From the NCBI GenBank assembly GCA_003550325.1, contig QKWP01000594.1:1-64000 (forward strand): a stretch of DNA of 64,000 bases, given 5' to 3'. The translations under genes and the position numbers were made by a program. This stretch comes from Gigaspora rosea. Lineage: Eukaryota; Glomeromycota; Glomeromycetes; Diversisporales; Gigasporaceae. Positions 33,663 through 46,446 of this stretch are shown here, one piece after another. Numbering within the stretch: the first letter of the stretch is position 1; the number at the start of each line of letters is the position of its first letter. The notes beneath the pieces were generated by a model. That model had not been told where the DNA came from, did not search any database, and saw only the letters and a list, made by a program, of their open reading frames with translations.

Positions 33663-35865
33663 TTAAATATTCGTGTGCATACATATCCATTCTGCTTTAA
33701 TTCTTATACCACCTTTACGACAAGGTCAAAAACTAATACCATTTCTCTTGATCGTTAAATTAGTTTGATCTTGTGGCAAGAGATCTGAATGAGTAGATAA
33801 ACATCTTTGTACAATAGCAGTAGCTTCTTTAAGATCAGGCTCAGTTGAACTATATATAAAGTTGATTACTCAAAATTTTTTAAAAGAGAATACAATAAAT
33901 ATTTTGCCTATAAATGTCTTACTAGTTATGCTTTTTCTTTGTTATTAAAAAAAGTTGTTAATATGTAATTTACAATTTATTAGAAAAGTTAAAAAAAAAC
34001 AATAATTACATAAGTTCTACCCAAAATTACTTCTTCATTGTCACGCGGTATCACATATGTATTCATTCCCCACTATCTAATTAAAGTTTTTATATTAAAA
34101 ACAATAAACACGAAAATATTATTGAAAATGCATACCGATTCCTCCTTTTCCACTACCATATCTTTCAAATGTCCAGTTAATATATGAACGGGGTAATTGT
34201 ACGATTACTATTTGACCTCTTGCTGTGTAAACATCATCATCTTCAACTCTACCTAACATTCTGGCATGAATACCTGAGCAATTAATCACGATATCTGTAT
34301 TACTATTAATGCAATCATGTAAGTGAAATACAGTAGTGTGTTGTGTAGTGCCACCCAAAGATTTAAATTTATAGAGAAGATATTCAAGGTATTTTGGTGC
34401 ATTAATGGAAACTTTTATAGAATTTGTTAATTTAATTAATTAACGTTAATCAACATCATTCACAAAATTAAAGATATACTAGTAGTAATTTATTTTATAG
34501 ATTACTTGTTTTATATGTAGTTCCAAATTCAACACCCTCTGGTAGTTCTTCCTTTTTGAGATGCCGATACTGTTGTATAATGAATATATAGTAAATCATA
34601 GAACTTGATTATACTCTAAATAAATCATAAAAAAAATTTATTACATTAGGGCAAAGTGTCTTGAACCATGGATCAGAAAAATTTTCGAGAAGTTTATTCC
34701 AATAATCAAATCCATCTATGATCATAATTCCTGATTTATTTTCTGTCATTTTGGCAAGTTCCCAAAAATATTGAAATGTTTTTTTGTCGAATTCTGATCA
34801 TGTCAAATCTAATAGTCATTTATAGCAAAGTTAATGCTAAGGTTGCTGACCGTAAGTAATAATTACGGAAATTACAACTAATACTCAAAGTTGTAAATAT
34901 ATCAAAATGATTATAACTGTCGTAATATTGTAATGGTTGTAAATTGCCATAATTGTTGTAAATGCCGTATTCCTTATAGAGATGTAATAACTTAACAAAT
35001 TTAATGATAGATAACAAATAATAACACATGTTAATGAGAATCGATTCTTATGCTTTAAAATTTTCAAAATTATTAATCTTCAAATATTTACAGGAGAAAA
35101 TTGGCTCAGCTCCTAAAAAATCTGATCAATTAATGCATAACTAAATTTAATTATTATCTTCTATTGTTAATCAAATTTTCTAGAAGTTGAATACATTAAG
35201 TTATAAATTCATTAAAGTACTCATGCTTGTGTGCTGTATATGCAAGTTAATAAGAATACTTTTAACAAAGACAAGCACATGGTTATTTAGCATATCTGCC
35301 CATATAATACTTAGTTTTTAAAAATTAGCAATCCATATACTTTAATTCCGTAATAATCTATTTTTCAAATCACTGAAATCTCGTTAATATCTGGCTTAGT
35401 GTGACTGCATTATTCAATTACTTATTAGCATAATCAAATCATTATATTCATTACGACAATTACGCCCATATAACCATTACATCTACTATAACAATTACAC
35501 CTATTTCGGCAAAAAATTACAACTTCAAGATGAAAGGTTGTAACATTCCAACTCTAGTAAGACTATTACGGTATGAAACCTTGGTCAATGCCATACCTTG
35601 CTGTCTATTGTCATCATTTGTGGCATAACTTCTCCAATGCGCACCAGCCCTATGATATGAGTATAATATATTAATTATCTAATGTAGCATTATTACTAAC
35701 ATACATAAATATATACCAAGGACTCGTGAATTCACTTGTTAAATTTCCTGGAAAATGTTTTGAAATCACAGTAACTTTAAACATTTTTTCTTGCTGTAAG
35801 AGTAGAGTAGCCGTAGTTAAGCCAGAAACACCAGCACCCAGAACCACAACACGTTGTTTAGGCAT
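33663..35865 (-). pseudogene. FAD-dependent D-amino-acid/D-aspartate oxidase-like gene, decayed
   Basis: Seven exon-like pieces on the minus strand. Exon 1, from ATG at 35865, gives MPKQRVVVLGAGVSGLTTA, the FAD-binding GxGxxG motif, and ends FTSPW. Exon 2 (about 35592-35650) gives AGAHWRSYATND, the SPWAGAHWR signature of the DAO family. Further pieces: 34645-34793, about 34518-34583, 34136-34410 (VINCSGIHAR, ARGQIVIVQLP), 34010-34072 (NTYVIPRDNEEVILGRTY) and 33663-33849 (PCRKGGIRI). The family oxidises D-amino acids to oxo-acids with peroxide release, usually in peroxisomes. Exons 1-5 join in frame; I could not join 5-6-7 in frame. The expected Trp before PCRKGG is TGA (33726-33728). It is divergent from the kinase gene at 36282. 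Confidence 0.75.
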
Positions 35866-36086
35866 GACTAATTTTATAAAAGAAACTTGAGGATAATCCA
35901 AAGTTAAATTTCATTTCTGCCTTTATTTAATTAATTTTAATGGCAAGTATATTCATGTTGAACATTGCACAAAATTAATAAATAATGGAAAGGTTGCTTA
36001 ATTTTGGTCAATATGAGATGTTCATCCATATAAGGAATTTATTAATCTACAGAATATATACTAAATACATTCATGTGCTGTAATAC

Positions 36087-36233
36087 GTACGTACTAGAGT
36101 TACAGGTGAAACTGTTGAATCCTGGAAACTATTGATGAAAGACGAAACTAATTATAATAGCCAATGAGAAACTCAGGTGAAATTATGTGAAACTTGAAAT
36201 TAGTTAAATTAGTTTCACCTACGTACGTACACA
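36087..36233. mobile_element. small inverted repeat between divergent genes
   Basis: ACGTACGTACTAGAG then CAGGTGAAAC faces GTTTCACCTACGTACGTAC. The duplicated copy of this flank (ending near 50002) lacks it, which suggests an insertion of about 145 bp. It lies in the presumptive shared promoter region. Confidence 0.4.
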
Positions 36234-36281
36234 TTTTTCGCTTTTTTTTTCGACCAAGATTAGCACATACAAAAAAAAATT

Positions 36282-39200
36282 ATGGCAAGCATACAAGAAG
36301 GATGGCTTGAAAAAGCTATTTTCGAAGGGCATATTAATTATGTCGATCATAATAAATTTTGAAATCGGTATCGGAGGTTTTGGAAAGGTTCTTAAATATG
36401 AGTGGAGAGACAGTGGATTAACGGTTGCTCTTAAATGTCTTAAAGCCGATACAATCGTTGACGAAAGAAACATTAAAGATTTTATTTATGAGGTATTATT
36501 TATTGTATTAAAGCTTTAATGGCATCTTACAACAGAAAAATAACCTTTTATAACTCATATACGTAATTAGCTTAAACTATTACAAAGAGTTTCTAACCAT
36601 CCAAACGTTATTGCATTCTATGGAGTAACGAAAGGTAAAAAGTAATTTATAATTTTTGAAGACATCAACTAATAACATGCTAATCAAAAAATATTTATCA
36701 TATCAAATCAAAATATAGATAGCAACGGATATTATAATATGATTTTACAATACGCTAGCGATGGAACTTTACGAGAATACCTAACGGCAAATTTTACGAA
36801 ATTACAATGGACAGATAAACTATGCATAGCTAAAAAAATAGCATTCGGGCTTTTATTTTTACATGAAAATAATATTCTTCATAGAGATCTGGTAAATATA
36901 GTGTTATCTATATTTTACATATATTGTTTATCAATTTCTAATGCGTTATTCAATCATTATATTTTAATAATATAGCATTTGAAAAACATCTTAATTCATC
37001 AAAGACAACCAAAGATTACATATTTCGGACTATCAAGACAAATTAATGAAATTACTTCGAACTCAAGCGTTCTTGGAATGCCCGCGTACGTAGAACCTCA
37101 ATGTCTTGTTAATGACAAGTACATACAGTACGTAATATGAAATCTGATGTCTATAGTCTTGGAGTAATTCTCTGGGAAATTTCAAGCGGAAGATCACCAT
37201 TTCCATCCTTTGAATCAGTGTTTTCGCTTATTGTTCACATTTATAAGGGAAATAGAGAAGAACCTATAGAAGATACACCATTTCAATATATTCAACTTTA
37301 CAAACAATGTTGGGATAATAATCCTGCCAATCGACCAGAAGTAGCATTAATTTTTAATACTTTAAACAAAATTAATCCTGACGAAATGTTGAGTCAACAC
37401 CATACTATTGAAGCATCAGCTCAATTTTTTGAGAATTTGAGAAAGGAAGCACATGAATTTTTTGAGAAAGGCAAATTTCTCAAAGCTTTAGAACTTTATG
37501 AGGAAATACTCAAAAACTGTCAACTAAGTCCTGAAGACAAAAAAAGCGCTACAAATTGGGATCTTTCTTGCAATCGTGGATTTGAAAATTTCAATGAGTT
37601 AATAATGGCACTTCACAAGAACACCACGTTGACTTCATTGGATCTTGGTTCAAATGAACTTGGATCATTCGGAGAAAAATGTTATCAGAAGCACTTTGCA
37701 AGAATACTACGCTAACTTCTTTAATTCTTAAAGGTAATAATCTTGGCTTAAAAGGGGGAAAAGCATTATCAGAAGTACTTTACAAGAACACAACGCTGAC
37801 TTCTTTGAATCTTGATTCAAATGAACTTGGATCAGAGGGGGGAAAAGCATTAGCAAGTGCACTTTGCATGAACACCACGCTTATTTTCTTAAATCTTGAC
37901 TCAAATGAACTTGGATCAGAGGGAGGAAAAGCATTAGCAAGTGCACTTCGCATCAACACTACACTAACTTCCTTAAATCTTGAAAATAATAACCTTGGAT
38001 CAGAAGGAGGAGAAGCATTAGCAAATGCACTGTGTAGTAACAGCTCACTTGCTTTTTTGAATCTTCGATCCAATAATCTTGGATTAAGTGGAGGATATGC
38101 ATTAGTTGAAGCTCTTTGCAAAAACACCACGTTAAAAAATTTAGATATTTGTGACAATAATCTTAAGAAAGAAGAAGCAATAGTTGATGCACTTTGTAAA
38201 AAAACTACACTAACTTCTTTGGATCTTTGTAAGAATGGACTTGGATCAAAAGAAGTAAAAATATTAGCAGATGCACTTTGCAACATTACCACACTGACTT
38301 CTTTGAATCTTCAGAATAATAATCTTGGATCAGAAGAAGGAAAAACATTAGCAAATGCACTTTGCAAAAACTCCATGCTGACTTCTTTGAATCTTGAAAA
38401 AAATAATCTCAAATCGGAAGGAGGAAAAGCATTAGCAAATGCACTTTGCAAGAACTCCACACTGACTGAATTGAATATTGTAAATAATAATCTTGGATCA
38501 GAAGGAGGAAAAGCATTAGCAGATGCACTTTGCAAGAACTCCACACTGACTGAATTGAATCTTTACAATAATAATCTTGGATCAGAAGGAGGAAAAGCTT
38601 TAGCAAATGCACTTTGCAAGAACTCCACACTGACTGAATTGAACCTTCAATATAATAATCTTGAATCAGAAGGAGGAAAAGCAATAATAGATGCACTTTG
38701 CAAAAATTCTACACTAACTTCTTTGAATCTTATTGCAAATAAACTTGGATCAGAAGGAGTAAAATCTTTAGCAGATGCACTTTGCAATAACTCTACACTG
38801 ACTTATTTGAATCTTCAATATAATAATCTTGGATCAGAAGGAGGAAAAGCATTAGCAGATATAATTTGCAAGAATTTCATGCTAACTTATTTGAATCTTG
38901 GTGCAAATAATCTTGAATTAGAAGAAGGAAAAGCTTTAGCAGATGCACTTTGCAAGAATTCTATACTAACTTCTTTGCAACTTCATGATAATAATCTTGG
39001 ATCAGAAGGAGGAAAAGTATTAGCAGCTGCACTTTGCAAGAACTCCACACTAACATTTTTGAATCTTCAACATACTAATCTTGGATCAGAAGGAGGAAAA
39101 GCATTAGCAGCTGCATTTTGCAAGAACTCCACATTGACTTCTTTAAATCTTCGACATAATAATCTTGGATTAGAAGGAGGAAAAGCATTAGCAGATGCAC

Positions 39201-39380
39201 TTTGCAAGAACACAATGCTAACTTTTCTGGATCTTGATAATAATTATCTTGGATCAGAGGGAGGAAAAGCATTAGCAAATCACTTTGCAAAAACTCCAAA
39301 CTGACTAAATTAAATATTCGTGCTAATAAAATTGGTTTTAAATTAAAGTCAAATAATTCAAATCTTATAATATATCAAAA
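36282..39380 (+). pseudogene. tyrosine-kinase-like kinase fused to ribonuclease-inhibitor-type LRRs, disrupted
   Basis: Starts MASIQEGWLEKA. Kinase motifs in order: Gly loop GIGGFGKV (about 36370), VALK (36424-36435), exon LKLLQRVSNHPNVIAFYG (36571), hinge MILQYASDG, HRDL split by an intron (36891 to 36976), then KITYFGLS where DFG has become YFG. SDVYSLGVILWEISSG and a C-lobe RPEV follow, then a helical linker and at least 18 LRRs of 28 residues. Exons about 36282-36492, 36571-36632, 36719-36891, 36976 onward. Breaks: an extra T near 36357, a 5-bp AGTAC duplication near 37125, a lost A near 37678 and a lost base near 39279. The gene family is large in mycorrhizal fungi and presumed to signal through Ser/Thr phosphorylation. 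Single-base breaks in homopolymers could be assembly errors, but the 5-bp duplication and the DFG loss argue for real decay. Confidence 0.8.
37580..39330 (+). repeat. 84-bp coding repeat block (LRR array)
   Basis: Each 84-bp unit encodes the pattern NNLGSEGGKALADALCKNST-LT-LNL. Units at about 38430-38690 are nearly identical at DNA level, indicating recent tandem duplication or gene conversion. Minus-strand open frames here are shadows of the repeat. Confidence 0.9.
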
Positions 39381-39391
39381 TTAAAAAAATA

Positions 39392-39705
39392 CAGGCAGAC
39401 CTTTATAAATGCAACCTCTATAAACACAATATCTTTCGAAATGCATGTTTTCTTCTTGATTATAAAAAATTATTAGTGATAAATGCATATTCTATAATTT
39501 GCAAATACATATTCTCTTAAAAATTTTCTATATAAAACTATTTTTCTAAATGCACATAGCCAATCAAATTATTTAAGTTAGATTACATAAACCAGATAAT
39601 CTAATTTTTGAAGCTACAATTTAATTGGCTCTCTCTAAATGCAAACCTTTTCTTAGTGCACATTTTAGGCTTGTCTGTACATGTTGTATTTATAGAAATT
39701 TAACT
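39392..39705. mobile_element. decayed copy of the 23479-23814 mini-element
   Basis: Left end CAGGCAGACCTTTATAAATG, right end inverted TAGTTAAATTTCTATAAATA, TA-flanked. Many C-to-T and G-to-A differences from the first copy. It abuts the 3' end of the kinase-LRR pseudogene. Confidence 0.7.
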
Positions 39706-39810
39706 ATAATTATATAAATTATATATTAAATATAAAGGTGTAAATTTAAAATAAAAACTATAAAACAATAGTTGCAAATTTTTAAATATTAACTAAATTA
39801 ATAAATTTAA

Positions 39811-40851
39811 ATTTTTTTTTTGTATTAAAGTATCTGTTTTAGAGCAGAGACAGTTTTATTCAAGTACAGATCAAGAGAACTACTTAGGAACCCTGATATT
39901 TGTTATATAAATAAGAATACAACTAGCCACACCTGCAACTTTTGGTTGCCTATTTAAGTAACTACCTGGAGGTTCTACACTAGCTGCCATATCTGCAATC
40001 TACCCCACACACTGGTATTATCTATTTAATTTCTTTAATTCCTGTTTTACTTGCCAAACTTTTTCTTTGTATCACTAGTACCCTCTTCAATATATTAGTT
40101 AGTCAAGATTTTGTACCAGATACTAAGCCAATTTCTTAGAACTTCAACCAATCTTTCAGGTAGTTTATCCTTAATAGAAAACTTGGTAGAGCAGTACTTG
40201 TTCAACCTAGTTATTTATCTATATTTTAGTAATTGTTGCTATAGCCAAGGCTAGCACTTGCAAGACAAGGTTACTCTGTTCTTTTACCAATATCTAATTC
40301 TGCTCTTGTAAGGTTCACTCTGATCCAGCATCCATCTTTATTTTTCTTTCAGTTCTTTACCTGTATCTCCAGACTTCCAAACCAGTTAGTTCAAAAGAGT
40401 CAATTTATCTAGCAGTAGGTGCGATTATAGTTTTTTTTTTCTTGGTACCTACTTCTAAAACATAGGTTCTTTTCCTCTAGTATGTCTCAGATAGCCAAGT
40501 TGGTGGACCCTCTTCTTTAAAGATCTTTGTTATCCAGTTCTCTGACTCCAGTTTCTGATATTCCAGTTTTAGTAGCACTGTCAAAGATTTTTGCTATCTT
40601 CTTATTCAAAACTTGCCAAATGGGTTTCCATTTTTTTAGTTTCTTGGATTTGTTTATATAACAGATATACAACCATACCCAAAAGCTTCTATTTGAGATA
40701 GTGAAAGCAAGGCTACAAGTAATATGCCAACTAATTAATGAGCAGTTATCAAGCACAGGACTATTTTCAAAGTGTTACTATGGAATTTGAACTCTAAATA
40801 TGCTGCTTGGAATAACAACTTACTAACTTCCCTAAATTGCCACACCCTACC
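39811..40851 (-). mobile_element. second tRNA-headed SINE copy, strongly decayed
   Basis: Minus-strand start GGGTGTGGCAATTTAGGGAA with B-box-like GAGTTCAAATTCC; T run at 39812-39820 is the tail. The exact 16-bp duplication AAATTAATAAATTTAA lies at 39795-39810 and 40852-40867. Alignable with 2138-3168 throughout, but with abundant transition differences. Confidence 0.85.
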
Positions 40852-40875
40852 AAATTAATAAATTTAATTTATACT

Positions 40876-41070
40876 TATTGTTACGGCTAATGCTGAAGTT
40901 GGCTGATACTAAAGCTTTGGGGTCTCGATTTGAAACTATTAGCCCTGCTAAATCCACATATACTCTATAAATATGAATTCTACACCTAAACCCTACCCTA
41001 ACCCTATAAGACAAAAATGAAAAAAACATCCAAAAAAAATTTCAAAACTTTAGCTTTAGCATTAGCCATA
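40876..41070. mobile_element. GGCTAATGCTGAAG inverted-repeat element
   Basis: Left TTGTTACGGCTAATGCTGAAG; right in reverse complement AATGTTATGGCTAATGCTAA. The interior has CTACCCTAACCCTATAAG. Related ends occur in the element at 54002-54233. Confidence 0.5.
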
Positions 41071-41119
41071 ACATTTATTAATATAGCAAATAGTAGTAAA
41101 TATTTATAAATATATAAAA

Positions 41120-41310
41120 GAATAAAGTAAGAGCAAGAGTAAAAGAGTGAGAAAAAAAAAGAAAAAGAAAAAGAAAGTAAAAAAAAAAGAAAGAAAGAAA
41201 AAAATAAAAGGAAAAGAAAAAATAAAAAAGAAAAAAGAAAAAAAAGTAAAAGTGAAAGTAAGAAAGAGAAAAAAATGTTAGAGAGAATAAGAGTAAAAAA
41301 GAAAAAGAAA
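41120..41310. repeat. long purine-only tract
   Basis: Almost uninterrupted A/G for about 190 bp (GAAAAAGAAAAAGAAAG, AGTGAAAGTAAGAAAGAG). A simple-sequence region, possibly triplex-forming. Confidence 0.8.
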
Positions 41311-41330
41311 AAGTAGTATTACTAATAAAA

Positions 41331-43157
41331 ACTAGTATTTATTTGTCTAATAATTTATTAGTCAACTGATTTGTTACACTTTTGAACTAGTTTTTTGTTA
41401 TATAAAATTATAATAAAAAATATATAAAATTACTACTGTATTGCTATGAAATAGTACACCTATATAGTATTTCAATTATCTGTATGGTATTTCAAGTATG
41501 TACATATGTGCTATTTCAAAGCAACCCCAATTCTTTTCATACATTATATATTTATTTATATACTACAATAGTGAAATCTCTCTAGATGCATACTCTTGGT
41601 TCTAGATTTTAACAATGTGCACTTAGAGAACAATATAAAAACATGCATTTATAGAGGCCATATATATATTTGGACAAAATTTGGGTATGCATTTAGAGAG
41701 TATATATCTCATAGAGAGTAAACTTAGATATTTTACTATATATAAGGTATGCACTATTACAGGATGTGCACTGATGTGCATAGGCATTATTTTGAAGCCA
41801 AGTATACTATTTTTAGAGAATATAATTTTTGAAATAATGCTCATATGTATTATTTTGCAATAATATAGTATAAACTTTGAAGCTTTGATGTTTCTTTAAA
41901 TATTAAAAAAAATTTCAACAATATAATACAAGAGAAAAAAAAAGATAGTACAAAAACCAAATTAAAATATTGCTAATTTTGTACAAATTAAAAATGTAAC
42001 TTTGCCAAAACAAATATTTATCTATTTTAAAATATAAGTAAATATAAAAACATGCTTCTCTAAATTAAACAACTTTATTTAGAAGACAAAATAGGTTACC
42101 TTGTTAGAAAAATAAATGATTAAAATTTTTAGTTTATTAACAATATAAACTTTTTTATTATAGTAATCTACTTTGGACTCTTAAGCAAAGTTGTTTATTA
42201 AAAATAAAGTATATATAGATTATTTTTTATATAATTTATATAGTATATTGAATTTTTATATAGTAAAAAAATGTAAAAAAAATGTAGTAATAAAACTATT
42301 TAAAAACTTAGCCAATTTGTATCAAATTTATTTAACATTTAGATTAAAAGATTGTTTAAAATAGTGAAGTTTTAAAATATATATTGTTTTAAAAAAATCA
42401 ACTTCATATACAATTAAAGTTTGCTTAGAATACTATAGTAATACCTTTATAAGTGCATGCTTCTAAAACCAAAATTTAACAATATGCATTTAGAAAAAAA
42501 ATAATAAGAAAAAGTGCATTTAAAAAGAGTATATATATATATTTGGCTTGTATTTGATTATATATTTAGAGAAAGCATGCACTTATAAAAGTGTACTTAT
42601 AGAGATTTACTATATATATTTTTTAGAATAATACAAATTCTAATTGGTTGAATTATATTATAAATACAATCACCTTTTTCTAATCTGAACAGGCCATTTC
42701 AAAAGATTTTGTTCAGTATAAAGTAAGTCCAAAATACAAATTTTTTCTTTCTAAACCAAATACTAATAGAAATATTGGTATATAAAAAGTAACTAATAAT
42801 AAAAAAAAAATAAAAATAAATAAATAAGTATTTTTGATGCATAATCTGCTATATACTATAATATGTATTGTATAAAATAAAAACTTAAAAAAAGACTGTT
42901 TGCATCATTTTTTCCAATTTTTGCATTTTTCAATTTTTGTATTTATTACAATTTAATTTATTTATTGATAATATTTAATTTTATTTATATTTATCAACTA
43001 AAAATTCTATTTACTAGTAGTTTAGATAAATATACTATATTATATTTTAAATTTATTTTATGCATATAAGGCATTAGTAGAAAAGGTATTGCTAATTGCC
43101 CATATAACCTATTGACCCAGATTATAACCCAAGTTAAATATCTGATCTGTTAGGTCA
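41331..43157. other. AT-rich intergenic DNA
   Basis: No gene. A mini-element-like inverted pair, AGTAATACCTTTATAAGTGC and its inverse near 42600, spans about 42437-42612 and resembles the TGCATTTATAGAG family. A similar partial unit lies at 41570-41720. Confidence 0.4.
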
Positions 43158-43834
43158 TTATTATCTAGTGATATTAAATAATCTGGTTATTTGAAAAATT
43201 TTTAAATGACCCCATAGGTCATTTGCAAATGACTCATGACCAAATGACCATGGTCATTTGCAAATAACTAGGGTCATTTAAAGATTATTTGGGTTAATAG
43301 TAGTAATATAGCAGTCAAAATCTGTATAAACTTGATAATTTGCATATAATTGGCTATTAACAATATGTGTTAAGGAGTAAGAATTATAAAATTCTTAGAA
43401 GCACATCAACATGGTATCTACTTATTTTGCAAGTAATACAAACTTCTAAAAAGAAAATAACCAACCAAAGATTGCAATATTCCAGATTAGTCTGACGAAG
43501 TGAGCAAAAAAAAAAGGAAATTACAAATATTTAAATCGCCCTTGGTGCAAATAATGAGAATAAAATCTTATATATCACTTTAACTCTATAGTTTCTAACC
43601 TTAAGACCCTAATACCAAATTTTTATCTCATACATTTAGTTTATTTACAAAATTGAAGATCCTTTTTTTGGTTTATACTACTTATACAAATAATTAAAAT
43701 GTGTCAACTTGTTGGCTTAGTAGTATTAAAAAGCACAATAATGTGTAGGTAACATGTTAACATGTTATATATTAAATTCAAATATATATAAATAAATGAA
43801 TTTGACTTCAAACAAGAAGTTTTTACTAATTTAA

Positions 43835-43972
43835 GGATAGGGTATTTTTGGCTTGTATAATGCATAAATTTGAAGATCCCCTGCTCCTGATTGGCCAAAC
43901 CACCAGTTTGGCCAATCAGAAACAGGGGTTCTGCAAATTTATGCATTACACAAGCCAAAAAATACCCTACCC
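43835..43972. mobile_element. TTAA-flanked palindromic mini-element (piggyBac-type target), empty site known
   Basis: TTAA at 43831-43834 and 43973-43976 flanks a 138-bp near-perfect palindrome with arms starting GGATAGGGTATTTTTGGCTTG and centre TTGGCCAAACCACCAGTTTG. The related hAT copy has CTAATTTAATTTTAATTAATT at about 56287, i.e. one TTAA and no insert. The minus-strand frame over it is not a gene. Confidence 0.85.
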
Positions 43973-44436
43973 TTAATTTTAATTAATTAAAAATCTTTTT
44001 TTGCTATAAATTTGTACAATGCCTAACATACTTTTAATATGTATTATAAACCTCATTATGTATATATTGTAAAAGACAAATAAACTCTTTTGCAAGTATT
44101 GCAACTATATACTAGTAAAACTAACTAAAATCAACTAAACTACTCTAACAATAATAAGGTTTTGATTGAGATGTGAATAAACTTGGTCTGAGTAACTAAG
44201 GTCAAATAGAGCTCTAAATTATATTACAAGGCTCTAATATAAGATTATGGAATTAAAATTAATGTTTAAGATTTTTAACATATGATCATAAAGTTTTTGA
44301 AATCAATTATGGTAATTTAGTACAAGACAATCTAATCTGGCTTTTATTTAAAGATAAATATTACTTTTGAGAACTAGAGTAAATAGACTTAAAAGATTAT
44401 AAATTGATCAAATCTTAGCATAAATACTAGGAAAAT

Positions 44437-44645
44437 AGGATCCATTCAAAGTCCGAAGGACAAATATAAAATCAAGTTGTTTTTTATGTTATACCTGATC
44501 TAGCCAATAAGCATCAGCTTTCTATTATTTTGATTGTTTTTATTTTATGTTACACCTGATCTATCCAATCAAAATCTAGAATTTGTTAACACACAGACAT
44601 TAGGTACTCTATTGCTCCATCTGTAATGTCCTTCGAACATTTAAA
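44437..44645. mobile_element. nested insertion with GTCCGAAGGACA end
   Basis: Present in hAT copy 1 but absent from copy 2, where the matching place (about 56722) reads GTGAGTATTAAATATTTAAT. Ends carry GTCCGAAGGACA and TGTCCTTCGAACAT. The interior has a direct repeat TTATGTTAYACCTGATCTA. Boundaries approximate. Confidence 0.45.
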
Positions 44646-44836
44646 TATTTAATATTTTGAATAATTTTTGACTTTGAATTTTATAATTTAATCAAGTTTT
44701 AATTAATTGTTATTTCTACCAATAAAATTCAAATAACCCAATAGATCATTTTATTCTTGAAATAACTCAATGACCAGTTATTGGTCATTTGAGTTATTTG
44801 GATCAATTCAGATTATTTAACATTACAGCTATTATC

Positions 44837-46003
44837 TGATCTGGGTTTTAATTAATTTTATAAAATAAATTTTATTTATAATACAAAATAAATTTATTTA
44901 AATAAAAGATTATATATACTGATTAATATATATTCAGATTCAGAATTACAAATTTATTATATTATTTTGATATATCCAAAAAATATATATATATAATATT
45001 TGTTTTGAAAGTTTTAGTTCAAATTATCAAAAGTTTGGCATATAGAAGGCTAGATTAGAAAGAAGCAACTATATATAAATTATATAATAGTGATTATATA
45101 AAGTTGATTTACAATCTATTTTATATTATTTTTAAAAAATTTTTCTTAAAAAATTGTTTAAAAAAAAATTGATTCTAACTTTTAACCTATTTTTTACTTA
45201 GTGAAAAAAAGGTTTACAACAATATGTTTTGATAAATAAATATTAACTAGTATCATCCAGTATAATACTCATCTAATATCAAAAATTTAATATATTTAAA
45301 TAAGAGCATTATTTTAGAACCCAAAATATCTACAAAAGGGTAAGGTTTTACAAAATTACTAAATATAGAAAGATCTGCTAGAAAAGGCAAAAATAAGCAA
45401 ACTAATTACTATAAAAAGTAATAATCTGCACAAAAAGGCCAAAAATAAGCAAACTAAAACTCTACCCCTTTCTATATATTTCAGGGTCCTTTTATTTTAA
45501 TATTTTATTGTTTATTTTATTTATTTAATAGGCTTATATAAATTAATTGCATTTAAACTTATAATAATAATTGTTATAGAATTATATCTGTATCTCCAGA
45601 TCTGACTATGAAAATTGTAGAAACTATTTTAGCTCAGCTAATAGTATTTTGGTACTAAATTTTAATATAAAATTGCTGAGATTTTTTAGAGCTTTATATT
45701 AAAATTTAATGCCAAAGTTTATTTATTAATACCAAAAGTATCTATAATATATATAAGTTTAATACAATTTAAAGTTTACTTTAAATTTTATATTTTTTCA
45801 CTTCTGGTTGTACAACTGAGTTGTATAGCTACTTATTTAACAATCATATATACATATACATACAAATGTAATTACTATACAAGTGACTATATAATACCAA
45901 TAATATGATAATTTATAATACAAATAAAATATTATGAATATAATATAAGATATAATAATGATTAGTAATTTATATTATTGAAAAACCATATACTATAAAG
46001 GTG
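44837..46003. other. AT-rich intergenic DNA, nothing assigned
   Basis: An inverted pair around 45330-45480 (AAAATATCTACAAAAGGGTA and CTACCCCTTTCTATATATTT, with AAAGGCAAAAATAAGCAAACT repeated) is the only structure noted. Confidence 0.4.
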
Positions 46004-46446
46004 TTGTTAGGCATCTCCCGCGTGAGATGTATTTCCCATGAAATTGGTCAATAAAAATCATTCCATGTGATGATTGATACCAAATTAGTGAATAGTTAAT
46101 TGTCCTTGGTGTAGCATAACACAATCAGGAAAATTTCAAAACAAATGTTCGCCTTTTTAAAAATCGTTTATTTCTTGAATATTTACATAAGAAACTACCC
46201 TTCGAGCCTAACAAAAAAATTTTCTTGACCAATTTTACTATATACATCACTAACACTAATCCTTACACAAACCCTAACCCTACCTTAAACGAATTTGGTT
46301 GTGGGAGATATATAACTTATATATATCCCGCGAAAGATACCTATAATTTCCCATACTATAAATATATATATTAGATGTACATCAGCCAAATAAGGCTAAA
46401 TTAAATTTATTAGCAATATAAAGCATTATCTAATAGTTTTGGAGGT

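Larger units (their letters stand above)
43166..44828. mobile_element. non-autonomous hAT element, copy 1 (decayed ends, two nested insertions)
   Basis: Left end TAGTGATATTAAATAATCTG, right end inverted CTGTAATGTTAAATAATCTG. The 8-bp duplication is TTATTATC/CTATTATC with one difference. Subterminal GGTCATTTGCAAATGACC-type repeats. Homologous to 55603-56913 along its length except for insertions at 43835-43972 and about 44437-44645. Confidence 0.75.

Noticed and set aside
37780..39299. Several 70-170 codon minus-strand frames
   Set aside because: Shadows of the 84-bp LRR coding repeat on the plus strand.
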